Shown here: positions 51,803-59,173 of the stretch, in pieces
Numbering within the stretch: the first letter of the stretch is position 1
Layout: each line of letters starts with the position of its first letter
NCBI RefSeq assembly: GCF_002105535.1
Contig: NZ_CP015848.1
Location: forward strand, 2,906,990-2,970,989
Direction: 5' to 3'
Length of the DNA stretch: 64,000 nt
Source: Magnetospirillum sp. ME-1
GTDB lineage: Bacteria > Pseudomonadota > Alphaproteobacteria > Rhodospirillales > Magnetospirillaceae
Program-made: the position numbers and the translations under genes
Notes under the pieces: generated by a model
The model's database searches: none
What the model was told of the DNA's origin: nothing
What the model saw: the letters and a program-made list of their open reading frames with translations, nothing else

Positions 51803-53113
51803 ATGCGCAACCGCACGACCATCCTGCTCCTGATCCTGGCCACCGTGGCGCTGTCGGCGGCGGCGGCCGGCGTGGCGGGCTACTGGTACATCAAGCCAGC
51901 GGTGGTCACCATGGCGGTGTCTGCCGAACCGTCGCCCGAATACCGCTTCGCCCGCAAGCTGGCCGAGGTGCTGGCCCAGAACCGCGCCTCCATCCGTCTG
52001 GAGCTGATGACCGCCGAGAGCGGGCAGCAGGCCATGACCCGGCTGTCCCAGAACGAGGCCGACCTCGCCCTGGTGCGCAGCGACGACCGCCGCATTCCGC
52101 CCATGGCCCGCTCGGTGGCCGTCCTGGAAGAGCAGGTCCTGCTGCTGATCACGCCCGCCAAGAGCAAGGTCCGGTCGCTGGCCGACCTGGCGAAGCGGCA
52201 TACCCTGGTGATGGACCGCGACGGCCGCAACGAGGCCCTGTTCCGCCGCCTGATGGAGCAATACCGCCACGATGGCCGTCCGGCCTCGGTCACCGTCGTG
52301 CCGCCCGGCACGCCGCTGGCCCCGCGGTTGGCGTCGGGGGGCGGAATCGATGCCGCCATCCTGCTCATGCCGCTGTCGCGGCTGTCCGGGCCCGAGGATT
52401 TCGCGGCCATGGAGCGTGACTTCAAGGGCTTCTCCGTCCAGGCCATAACGGATGCCAAGGCGCTGGAGCGCAAGATTCCAGGTCTTTACGCCGAAACCAT
52501 CGAGGCCGGATTGCTGTCGGGCTCGCCGCGCATTCCCGACGAGGACCTGGATACGGTGGCGGTGCAGCGGCTGCTGGTGGCCCGCGCCAAGCTTCCCGAG
52601 CAATACGTGGTGGAAGTGATGCGCGCCCTGTTCGAGAACGGGCGCCAGCTGGCGGTGGAACAGACCTTCGCCACCCGCATCGAGCCGCCGTCCACCGAGA
52701 AGGCGGCCCTGATCGCCATTCATCCCGGCGCCCAGCAATATGTGAGCGGCGAGATCAAGACGCTGTTCGACCGCTATGCCGACGTGGTGTTCATCGGCCT
52801 CTACGCCGCCGGTATCCTGGGGTCCGGCGCGGTCGCCCTGTACGGCATGGTGTTCCGCCGTGCGCCCATTCATGCCGGAAGCCGCGCCCATGCCCTGGCC
52901 GCCTTGCGCGAACGGGCGCGGGCCGCCCGCGACGGCCAGGAGCTGGACGCCGTCGAGATGGAGATCGAAATGGTGCTGGACGGCGTGCTGTCGGGCTTGG
53001 CCGACGGGGCCATCTCGCCGCGCGGCCTGGAAGGCTTCCGCCTGGCCTACGATGCCGCCCGCGACGCGGTGGCGGCGTCCCGGCGGGGGATAATCACCCC
53101 ACCACGTAGCTGA
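51803..53113 (+). CDS. TAXI-type TRAP transporter substrate-binding-like protein with membrane anchor
   Basis: 436 residues. An N-terminal membrane helix (ILLLILATVALSAAAAGVAGYWYI) is followed by a TAXI-family binding domain (SAEPSPEYRFARKLAEVLAQN, VRSLADLAKRHTLVMD, EQYVVEVMRALFENGRQ). A second helix (VVFIGLYAAGILGSGAVALYGMVF) and a 70-residue cytoplasmic tail follow. No TRAP permease gene is near, so it may be a sensor or orphan receptor. The ligand is unknown. Confidence 0.8.
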   Translation: MRNRTTILLLILATVALSAAAAGVAGYWYIKPAVVTMAVSAEPSPEYRFARKLAEVLAQNRASIRLELMTAESGQQAMTRLSQNEADLALVRSDDRRIPPMARSVAVLEEQVLLLITPAKSKVRSLADLAKRHTLVMDRDGRNEALFRRLMEQYRHDGRPASVTVVPPGTPLAPRLASGGGIDAAILLMPLSRLSGPEDFAAMERDFKGFSVQAITDAKALERKIPGLYAETIEAGLLSGSPRIPDEDLDTVAVQRLLVARAKLPEQYVVEVMRALFENGRQLAVEQTFATRIEPPSTEKAALIAIHPGAQQYVSGEIKTLFDRYADVVFIGLYAAGILGSGAVALYGMVFRRAPIHAGSRAHALAALRERARAARDGQELDAVEMEIEMVLDGVLSGLADGAISPRGLEGFRLAYDAARDAVAASRRGIITPPRS

Positions 53114-53615
53114 GGCGCACCACGCCGTTGATGTAGGTCTTGGCGCCCAGCAGGGTCATGCGGCCGCCCCGGTCGCTGGGCTCGAACAGCCGCCGGCCCC
53201 GGCCCAGCAGGACGGGCATGACGAACAGGTCGAAATGGTCGATGGCGCCCAGATCCATGAAGGCGCGCAAGGCCTTGGCCCCACCCGCCACCCAGACGTC
53301 GCCATTGGTTGCCGACTTCAGTTCGGCGACCAGTTGGGCCAGGTCGCCCAGCCAGGGCTCGACGTTGTCCGGCGCCGTCTCCATGGAGCGCGACGTCACC
53401 ACGATGCAGCGCTTGTCCGAATGGGGCCAGTGCCCCATGGCGTGCAGGTGCTCGTAGGTGGTGCGGCCCATGACCACCGTGCCCATGTGCGCCATGAACT
53501 CGTCGAAGCCGTAATCGATGGCATCGAACGGCTTCAGCCAGGCGATGGAGCCGTCGGCATCGGCGATGTAGCCGTCCAGGCTGGCGGCGATATAGGCGCG
53601 GAAGCCGGTGCTCAT
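53094..53615 (-). CDS. Dihydrofolate reductase-like (RibD C-terminal) protein
   Basis: 173 residues. The N terminus RAYIAASLDGYIADADGSIAWL and VVMGRTTYEHL, VWVAGGAKALRAF match the RibD_C/DHFR-like family. It is probably an NAD(P)H-dependent reductase of unknown substrate. The ATG at 53615 is chosen by family start; the frame continues upstream only as a shadow of the HD-GYP gene. It overlaps the TAXI gene 3' end by 20 bases, convergent. Confidence 0.88.
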   Translation of the reverse strand: MSTGFRAYIAASLDGYIADADGSIAWLKPFDAIDYGFDEFMAHMGTVVMGRTTYEHLHAMGHWPHSDKRCIVVTSRSMETAPDNVEPWLGDLAQLVAELKSATNGDVWVAGGAKALRAFMDLGAIDHFDLFVMPVLLGRGRRLFEPSDRGGRMTLLGAKTYINGVVRLSYVVG

Positions 53616-53636
53616 TGAAATCCACCCATGGAAGCC

Positions 53637-53741
53637 GTCATCCCGACGACCATCGGGAGGAGGGATCTCATTCTGCGCCGAATTTTCCCATGAGGAAAAG
53701 ACCTGCCAGGCGGAGATTCCTCGCTTGCGCTCGGAATGACA
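53637..53741. repeat. GTCATCCCGACGACC...CTCGGAATGAC intergenic repeat (family 1)
   Basis: Ends GTCATCCCGACGACCATCGGG and TTGCGCTCGGAATGACA are inverted; GGGATCTC faces GGAGATTCC inside. It lies between two minus-strand genes and may separate their transcripts. Confidence 0.85.
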
Positions 53742-53758
53742 GGAGGAGGGGGCATCCC

Positions 53759-55537
53759 CTATTCGGCCGCCTTCCTGGGCAGGTAGTTGGCGATGTCCAC
53801 CGTGTCCACCTGCTCGGGGCGGAGATACTTCTCGGCGTAGTCCTTCCACACCCCCGAGGTCAGGAACAGCTCCCACAGATCCTGGTCGATGTGCTGGTCC
53901 TTGACCATGAACGACATGATCTTGAGGGATTCCGACAGGGTCTTGGGCTTCTTGTAGGGGCGGTCGGCGGCGGTCAGCGCCTCGAAGATGTCGGCCACCG
54001 CCATCATGCGGGCGGGCAGCGACATCTCGTCGCGCTTCAGGCCCTTGGGATAGCCGGTGCCGTCCATCTTCTCGTGGTGGCCGCCGGCCCATTCGGCGAC
54101 GCGGGCCAGATTCTTGGGGAAGGGCAGGGCCTTCAGCATGAAGATGGTCTGGACGATGTGGTCGTTGATCTTGAAGCGGTCCTCGGCCGTCAGCGTGCCG
54201 CGTCCGATGGCCAGGTTGTAGAGCTCGCCCAGATTGTAGCGGTGCTCCAGCGGCTTCATCTTGAAGCCTTCGGCATCGTAGCGGGCGGTGTCCACGTTGA
54301 TCTCGTGGGGGATGACGTGCCAGTCCTTGTCGGCCAGCATCTTTTCGGTGACCGGCGGCTTGGGCTCGTCGCCGGTGCGCCGGCGCATCTCGTCCAAGGA
54401 CAGGCCCAGGGTGTCGTCGAGGGTGCGGACCCAGGTGCGCTCGGCGATGGATTTCAGCCGCTCGACCTTGTCGGGCGCCATGAACTCGCCGCCCACATTG
54501 CTTTCGGCCACGAAGGCGAAATCGTCGTCGAGGGCGGCCAGGTCCGCGTCCATGCGGGCCTTCAGGACGTCGGCCTTCTCCTCGCCGGCCACCAGGCCTT
54601 CCAGATAGGCGATGACCGTGTCGCGCTTGGCCACCTCGAATCGCATACGCACTTCGTGGATGCGGTTGTAGATGGTTTCCAGCTTGGTGGCCTTGTCGAC
54701 GATGTATTCCGGCGTGGTGACCTTGCCGCAATCGTGCAGGCCGCCGGCCACCTCCAGCTCGTACCACTCGTCCTCGGTGAGGTTGAAGTCGGCGAAGGGG
54801 CCTTCGGTCTGTTCGCAGGCCTTTTCCGCCAGCATGAAGGTGATGGCCGGCACCCGGTGGCAGTGGCCGCCGGTATAGGGGCTCTTGGCGTCGATGGAGC
54901 CGGCGATCACCTGGATGAAGCTCTTGAACAGGTTCTTCTGGGCCTCGATCAGGCGCTGGTTGTCCAGCGCCACCGCCGCCTGGGAGGCCAGGGCTTCGAT
55001 CAGGGGCGTGATGTCGGGGCCGAACTCGACGATGCGGTTGCGGCCGTCGCGGGCGTTGATCAGCTGCAGCACGCCGATCACCTCGCCCTCGTAGTTCTTC
55101 AAGGGCACGGTCAGGAACGACTTGGAACGGTAGCCGGTCTTGGTGTCGAAGGCCTTGGTGCCGGTGAAGTCGTACTTGTCCACGTCGTAGGCGTCGGCGA
55201 TGTTGACCGTCTGCCCGGTCAGCGCGCACGAGCTGGACACGTTCTTGTGGTTGGGAGCGCCTGCGTCGTCATGAAGGCGCAGCGGCGGGAACGGGATGGG
55301 CTTGCCCGTGGTGCCGCCCATGGCGATGTTCAGCGTGTCGTTGAGCATGATCTCGAACCTGAGGCCGTCCTTGGCCTCGGTCATCAGATAGAGGGTGCCG
55401 CCGTCGGCGTTGCACATGCTCTTGGCGCCCGAGAGGATTTTCTCCATCAGGCGGTTATGGTTCCGCTCGGCCGAAAGCGCGATGCCCAGCTCGATCAGTG
55501 TCCGGTAACGCTCTTCCTTCTTATGTACGGAAGCCAT
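53759..55537 (-). CDS. GAF-HD-GYP phosphodiesterase-like protein with a large insertion
   Basis: 592 residues. A GAF domain (about 10-195) precedes an HD-GYP domain. The HD part has GGHCHRVPAI (near 224) and HDCGK at 268-272; the GYP part has HHEKMDGTGYPKGL from 487, then AVADIFEALTAADRPYKKP. The spacing between HD and HHE is about 219 residues, compared with roughly 60 in usual HD-GYP proteins, so about 150 residues are inserted. It probably hydrolyses cyclic di-GMP or a related nucleotide under GAF control. Confidence 0.88.
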   Translation of the reverse strand: MASVHKKEERYRTLIELGIALSAERNHNRLMEKILSGAKSMCNADGGTLYLMTEAKDGLRFEIMLNDTLNIAMGGTTGKPIPFPPLRLHDDAGAPNHKNVSSSCALTGQTVNIADAYDVDKYDFTGTKAFDTKTGYRSKSFLTVPLKNYEGEVIGVLQLINARDGRNRIVEFGPDITPLIEALASQAAVALDNQRLIEAQKNLFKSFIQVIAGSIDAKSPYTGGHCHRVPAITFMLAEKACEQTEGPFADFNLTEDEWYELEVAGGLHDCGKVTTPEYIVDKATKLETIYNRIHEVRMRFEVAKRDTVIAYLEGLVAGEEKADVLKARMDADLAALDDDFAFVAESNVGGEFMAPDKVERLKSIAERTWVRTLDDTLGLSLDEMRRRTGDEPKPPVTEKMLADKDWHVIPHEINVDTARYDAEGFKMKPLEHRYNLGELYNLAIGRGTLTAEDRFKINDHIVQTIFMLKALPFPKNLARVAEWAGGHHEKMDGTGYPKGLKRDEMSLPARMMAVADIFEALTAADRPYKKPKTLSESLKIMSFMVKDQHIDQDLWELFLTSGVWKDYAEKYLRPEQVDTVDIANYLPRKAAE

Positions 55538-55586
55538 AGATGACCATCCCCCTCAGGGTAGACCAAATGATACCCCTACCCAGCCT

Positions 55587-55607
55587 ACGCCAATTTGGGT
55601 TTGGCGT
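55587..55607. promoter_or_regulatory. Inverted repeat in the divergent HD-GYP / ubiD gap
   Basis: ACGCCAA and TTGGCGT are perfect 7-base arms around TTTGGGT. The element is in the 193-base gap between the divergent genes, about 50 bases from the HD-GYP start. It could be an operator; the regulator is unknown. Confidence 0.4.
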
Positions 55608-55730
55608 GAAGTCGGGTAAAGGCACTACATCCTGTTACATTTGTGTCCATTTCTTATCTGGGTGATGTGCCCCTTGACGACAAGACGGGATCGTACTCCC
55701 CTGTGGGCCGGACGCAAAGGAGAGCCCCCA

Positions 55731-57245
55731 ATGCCCTACGAATCCCTGCGCGACTTCATCGCCCGTCTGGAAAAGGCCGGACGGCTGAGGCGGGTGAGCG
55801 CGCCGGTGTCGCCGCACCTGGAGATGACCGAGATCCAGACCCGCCTGCTGGCCGAGGGCGGCCCGGCGGTGCTGTTCGAGAACGTGGTGAAGGCCGACGG
55901 CACCAAATATTCCATGCCGGTGCTGGTCAACCTGTTCGGCACGGTGGAGCGGGTGGCCTGGGGCATGGACCGCGAGCCCGCCCAGCTGCGCGAGGTGGGC
56001 GAGACCCTGGCCTTCCTGAAACAGCCCGAGCCGCCCGGCGGCTGGCGCGAGGCTCTCGAGATGCTGCCCTTGGCGCGGACCGTGATGGCCATGCGGCCCA
56101 AGACCGTGTCCTCGGCGCCCTGCCAGCAGGTGGTGCTGAAGGGCGACGACGTGGATCTGTCGCAACTGCCCATCCAGGGGTGCTGGCCGGGCGAGCCGGC
56201 GCCGCTGATCACCTGGCCGCTGGTGGTGACGCAAGGACCCAACCCGTCCGACGACAAGCGCGACCACTTCAACCTGGGCATCTACCGCATGCAGGTGACG
56301 GGGCGCAACACCACCCTGATGCGCTGGCTGAAGCACCGGGGCGGCGCCCAGCATTTCCAGCGCTGGTGCAAGGAGGGCAGGGGAGCCATGCCGGCGGCCA
56401 TCGTGATCGGCGCCGATCCCGGCACCATCATCGCCGCCGTCACCCCGGTGCCGGAGACCCTGTCGGAATACCAGTTCGCCGGCCTGCTGCGCGGCAGGAA
56501 GCTGGAGCTGGTCGATTGCAAGACGGTGCCGCTCAAGGTCCCGGCCGAGGCCGAGATCGTGCTGGAGGGCCACGTCATGCCCGACGAGACGGGGCCCGAA
56601 GGCCCCTACGGCGACCACACCGGCTATTACAACTCGGTGGAGGACTTTCCGGTCTTCCGCGTCTCGGCCATCACCATGCGCCGCGACCCCATCTACCTCT
56701 CCACCTTCACCGGACGGCCGCCGGACGAGCCCAGCGTGCTGGGCGAGGCCCTGAACGAGGTGTTCATTCCGCTTCTGGCACAGCAATTCCCGGAAATCGT
56801 CGATTTCTGGCTGCCGCCCGAGGGCTGCTCCTACCGCATCGCCGTGGTCAGCATCAAGAAGGCCTATCCCGGCCATGCCAAGCGGGTGATGTTCGGGGTG
56901 TGGAGCTTCCTGAAGCAGTTCATGTACACCAAGTTCGTCATCGTGGTGGACGACGACATCAACGCGCGTGACTGGAAGGACGTCATGTGGGCCGTCTCGA
57001 CCCGCATGGACCCGGCCCGCGACATCACGGTGGTGGAGGGCACCCCCATCGACTACCTGGACTTCGCCAGCCCGGAAAGCGGCTTAGGCGGAAAGCTGGG
57101 CCTGGACGCCACCAACAAATGGCCGCCCGAAACCCACCGCGAATGGGGCGAGAAGATCAAGATGAGCGACGACGTGGTGGACCGGGTCAGCCAACGCTGG
57201 GCGGAATACGGCCTGCCGGGATCGGGCAAGCCTATCTGGCGGTGA
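55731..57245 (+). CDS. ubiD: UbiD-family decarboxylase
   Basis: 504 residues, the length of UbiD. UbiD-family parts are [25 protein letters not shown] (prenyl-FMN and metal region), [10 protein letters not shown]-like [23 protein letters not shown] and the acidic [17 protein letters not shown]. UbiD uses prenylated FMN to decarboxylate octaprenyl-hydroxybenzoate in ubiquinone synthesis. No ubiX is in the window. AAAGGAG precedes the ATG at 55731. An aromatic-acid decarboxylase role is the alternative. Confidence 0.88.
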   Translation: MPYESLRDFIARLEKAGRLRRVSAPVSPHLEMTEIQTRLLAEGGPAVLFENVVKADGTKYSMPVLVNLFGTVERVAWGMDREPAQLREVGETLAFLKQPEPPGGWREALEMLPLARTVMAMRPKTVSSAPCQQVVLKGDDVDLSQLPIQGCWPGEPAPLITWPLVVTQGPNPSDDKRDHFNLGIYRMQVTGRNTTLMRWLKHRGGAQHFQRWCKEGRGAMPAAIVIGADPGTIIAAVTPVPETLSEYQFAGLLRGRKLELVDCKTVPLKVPAEAEIVLEGHVMPDETGPEGPYGDHTGYYNSVEDFPVFRVSAITMRRDPIYLSTFTGRPPDEPSVLGEALNEVFIPLLAQQFPEIVDFWLPPEGCSYRIAVVSIKKAYPGHAKRVMFGVWSFLKQFMYTKFVIVVDDDINARDWKDVMWAVSTRMDPARDITVVEGTPIDYLDFASPESGLGGKLGLDATNKWPPETHREWGEKIKMSDDVVDRVSQRWAEYGLPGSGKPIWR

Positions 57246-57340
57246 GTTTCTTTTTGCGCACGATGTGAATTAGTTGTAAGCGCGTGACACATTTCACCGG
57301 ATGAGTCATTCTTTCTTCGTCAACGGAGGAGGATGGTTTC

Positions 57341-57805
57341 ATGCGCCGTATGTCGTTCCTGGCGGTGTTCGCCGCTTTTGTGCTGCTGGCCGGTCCGGCC
57401 TGGGCCGATTGCAAGGCTCCGGAAATCCGCTCCGACATTGCCGCCCAGTGGAAGGACGGCAGCGGCAACCTGCGCTGGCCGCCCAACGACGGGGCGGCCG
57501 GAACCATCACCCCCGTGGTGCTGGCGCCGGGCATGATCCTCGACCGCTACGGCTGCGAGGGCGGAACCTTCCTCAGTCCGCGTGGGGCCGCCTTTTCCGC
57601 CCGTGCGCTTCCCTATGTCTGCGCCACCGCGCCCTACTTCACTTACCGCGTGGTACGTCCGCTGCTGGCCTGGACCGCCAAGGCGGCGCCGTGGTTCGAC
57701 CAGAAAGGCGGCGCCACCCAGTTCCAGACCGACGCCAGCGTGGCGCAATCGCTCGCTGACGGGGTGATCGAGCGGATCGAATCGGGGCGGCCGTCCTGCG
57801 GCTGA
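57341..57805 (+). CDS. Small exported TNT-like protein (putative NAD glycohydrolase)
   Basis: 154 residues. A signal peptide (MRRMSFLAVFAAFVLLAGPAWA) is cut near residue 22. The rest resembles the tuberculosis-necrotizing-toxin (TNT) fold: WPPNDGAAG, then PGMILDRYGCEGGTFLSPRG (Arg69), RALPY, PYFTYRVVRPL, APWFDQKGGATQFQ (Gln127) and a final helix. TNT proteins hydrolyse NAD(P)+. Four cysteines (24, 72, 94, 153) could form disulfides outside the cytoplasm. No delivery domain or clear immunity gene is adjacent. GGAGGAGG lies before the start. Confidence 0.7.
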   Translation: MRRMSFLAVFAAFVLLAGPAWADCKAPEIRSDIAAQWKDGSGNLRWPPNDGAAGTITPVVLAPGMILDRYGCEGGTFLSPRGAAFSARALPYVCATAPYFTYRVVRPLLAWTAKAAPWFDQKGGATQFQTDASVAQSLADGVIERIESGRPSCG

Positions 57806-57809
57806 GGGG

Positions 57810-58250
57810 TCAGCGCCGTTCGGCGAAGAAGGCCCTGAGCAGGTCCGCCGAGCGGCTTTCCTCCAGCCCGCCATAGGTTTCGGGGCGGTGGTGGCAGGTG
57901 GCGTGGTCGAAGACCTTGGCGCCGTGCTCCACCCCGCCGCTCTTGGGGTCGTAGGCGCCGAAATAAAGGCGCCTGATCCGGGCCAGCGAAATGGCCGCCG
58001 CGCACATGGGGCAGGGTTCCAGGGTGACGTAGAGGTCGCAATCCTCGAGCCGCTTGTCGCCAAGGGTGGCGGTGGCGGCGCGCAAGGCCAGCATCTCGGC
58101 ATGCGCCGTGGGGTCGCCCAGTTCCTCGACCCGGTTGCCGGCCCGGGCGATCACCTCGCCGTCCCGGACCACCACCGCGCCCACCGGCACCTCGCCGCGC
58201 TGAGCGGCGGCTTCGGCCTCGGCCAGGGCCAGGGCCATGAAGCCGGCCAT
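57810..58250 (-). CDS. tadA: tRNA-specific adenosine deaminase
   Basis: 146 residues. Zinc ligands and catalytic Glu: His50 and Glu52 in TAHAEMLAL, Cys80 and Cys83 in LEPCPMCAAAI. TadA converts A34 to inosine in tRNA-Arg(ACG). Its ATG shares one base with the GntR gene stop (TGATG), so it is translated from that mRNA. Its 3' end is 4 bases from the TNT-like gene's stop. Confidence 0.95.
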   Translation of the reverse strand: MAGFMALALAEAEAAAQRGEVPVGAVVVRDGEVIARAGNRVEELGDPTAHAEMLALRAATATLGDKRLEDCDLYVTLEPCPMCAAAISLARIRRLYFGAYDPKSGGVEHGAKVFDHATCHHRPETYGGLEESRSADLLRAFFAERR

Positions 58251-59026
58251 CAGCGCTTGGCCGCCACCAGGTCGGTCTTGGCGATGCGGCGCAAGCTGAC
58301 TTCCAGCCTTGCGTCGGCCTTGGCGATCTCCATCAGGGCGTCGCGGGTGAAGTCGATATGGGCCTCGGCGGCGGCCTTGGCGGCGTCGGGGTCGCCGGCC
58401 ATCACCGTCAGGTAGACGGCGCGGTGCTGTTCCAGCAGCAATTCCCGCACCCCCTGGCGCTGATAGAGCTTGGCGCGGTTGTAGAACACGTCCTTGCGCA
58501 GCATATCCGACAGCGAGCGCATGATGTGCAGCATCACCAGATTGTGCGACGCCTCGTAGACCGCCAGATGGAAGTCGGCGTCGGCCTCGGCCTCGTCGCT
58601 GGAATCGTCCTGGCCGTGGGCGGCTTCCATCTTCTCGAAGCATTCGCGGATCAGGTCGCGGTCCACGTCGGTGCCGCGCAGCGCCGCGAAATAGGCCGCC
58701 GAGCCCTCGACGAAGCGGCGGAATTCCAGATAGTCGAAGGTGGTCTCGGGCCTGGACGCCAGGGCGGAGTACAAAGGCTCGGTGAAGCCCTCGCCCAGCA
58801 AAGGCGCGACATAGGTGGCGCCGCCGCGTCCCGACTTCAGCAGGCCGCGATTCTCCAGCTTTTCCAGCGCCTCGCGCAAGCTGGGACGCGACACGTCGAA
58901 GCGCTGGGCCAGCTCGCGCTCGGCCAGCAGGCGTTCCCCTGGCCGCAGGCTGCCCTCGAGGATAAGCTGTTCCAAATGGTCGGCGATGGTATCGGCCAGC
59001 TTGGCTGGCCTGATCGGTTCCGTCAT
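58250..59026 (-). CDS. GntR-family regulator, FadR/FCD subgroup
   Basis: 258 residues. The N-terminal winged helix is LADTIADHLEQLILEGSLRPGERLLAERELAQRFDVSRPSLREALEKLENRGLL. The C-terminal all-helical FCD domain carries metal-type residues (EADADFHLAVYEASHN and MLEQHRAVYL-like LLLEQHRAVYLTVM). It is close to PdhR/LldR regulators of pyruvate and lactate genes. It is divergent from pyruvate carboxylase, a sensible target, and is followed by tadA in the same transcript. Confidence 0.92.
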   Translation of the reverse strand: MTEPIRPAKLADTIADHLEQLILEGSLRPGERLLAERELAQRFDVSRPSLREALEKLENRGLLKSGRGGATYVAPLLGEGFTEPLYSALASRPETTFDYLEFRRFVEGSAAYFAALRGTDVDRDLIRECFEKMEAAHGQDDSSDEAEADADFHLAVYEASHNLVMLHIMRSLSDMLRKDVFYNRAKLYQRQGVRELLLEQHRAVYLTVMAGDPDAAKAAAEAHIDFTRDALMEIAKADARLEVSLRRIAKTDLVAAKR

Positions 59027-59173
59027 GTGCTGCCCTCTGCGTGATGGATTTGTCTAACCCCACCTTTCGCGCATGTAAAGCCACCTCTGTTTAATGGTAA
59101 GCTGAAAGCGCCTGTTTACAAGACTGGTAAAAAGAATTATCCAACGCCACGTCAACGATCAACAGGGTGAACC
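59027..59173. promoter_or_regulatory. Divergent promoter region, GntR gene / pyruvate carboxylase
   Basis: This 147-base gap is AT-rich in its middle. Two TGGTAA half-sites (59095-59100 and 59125-59130) lie 30 bases apart, about three helical turns. TGGT half-sites are part of the PdhR/LldR-type operator, but no complete TGGT-N3-ACCA palindrome is seen, so the operator assignment is tentative. Confidence 0.4.
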
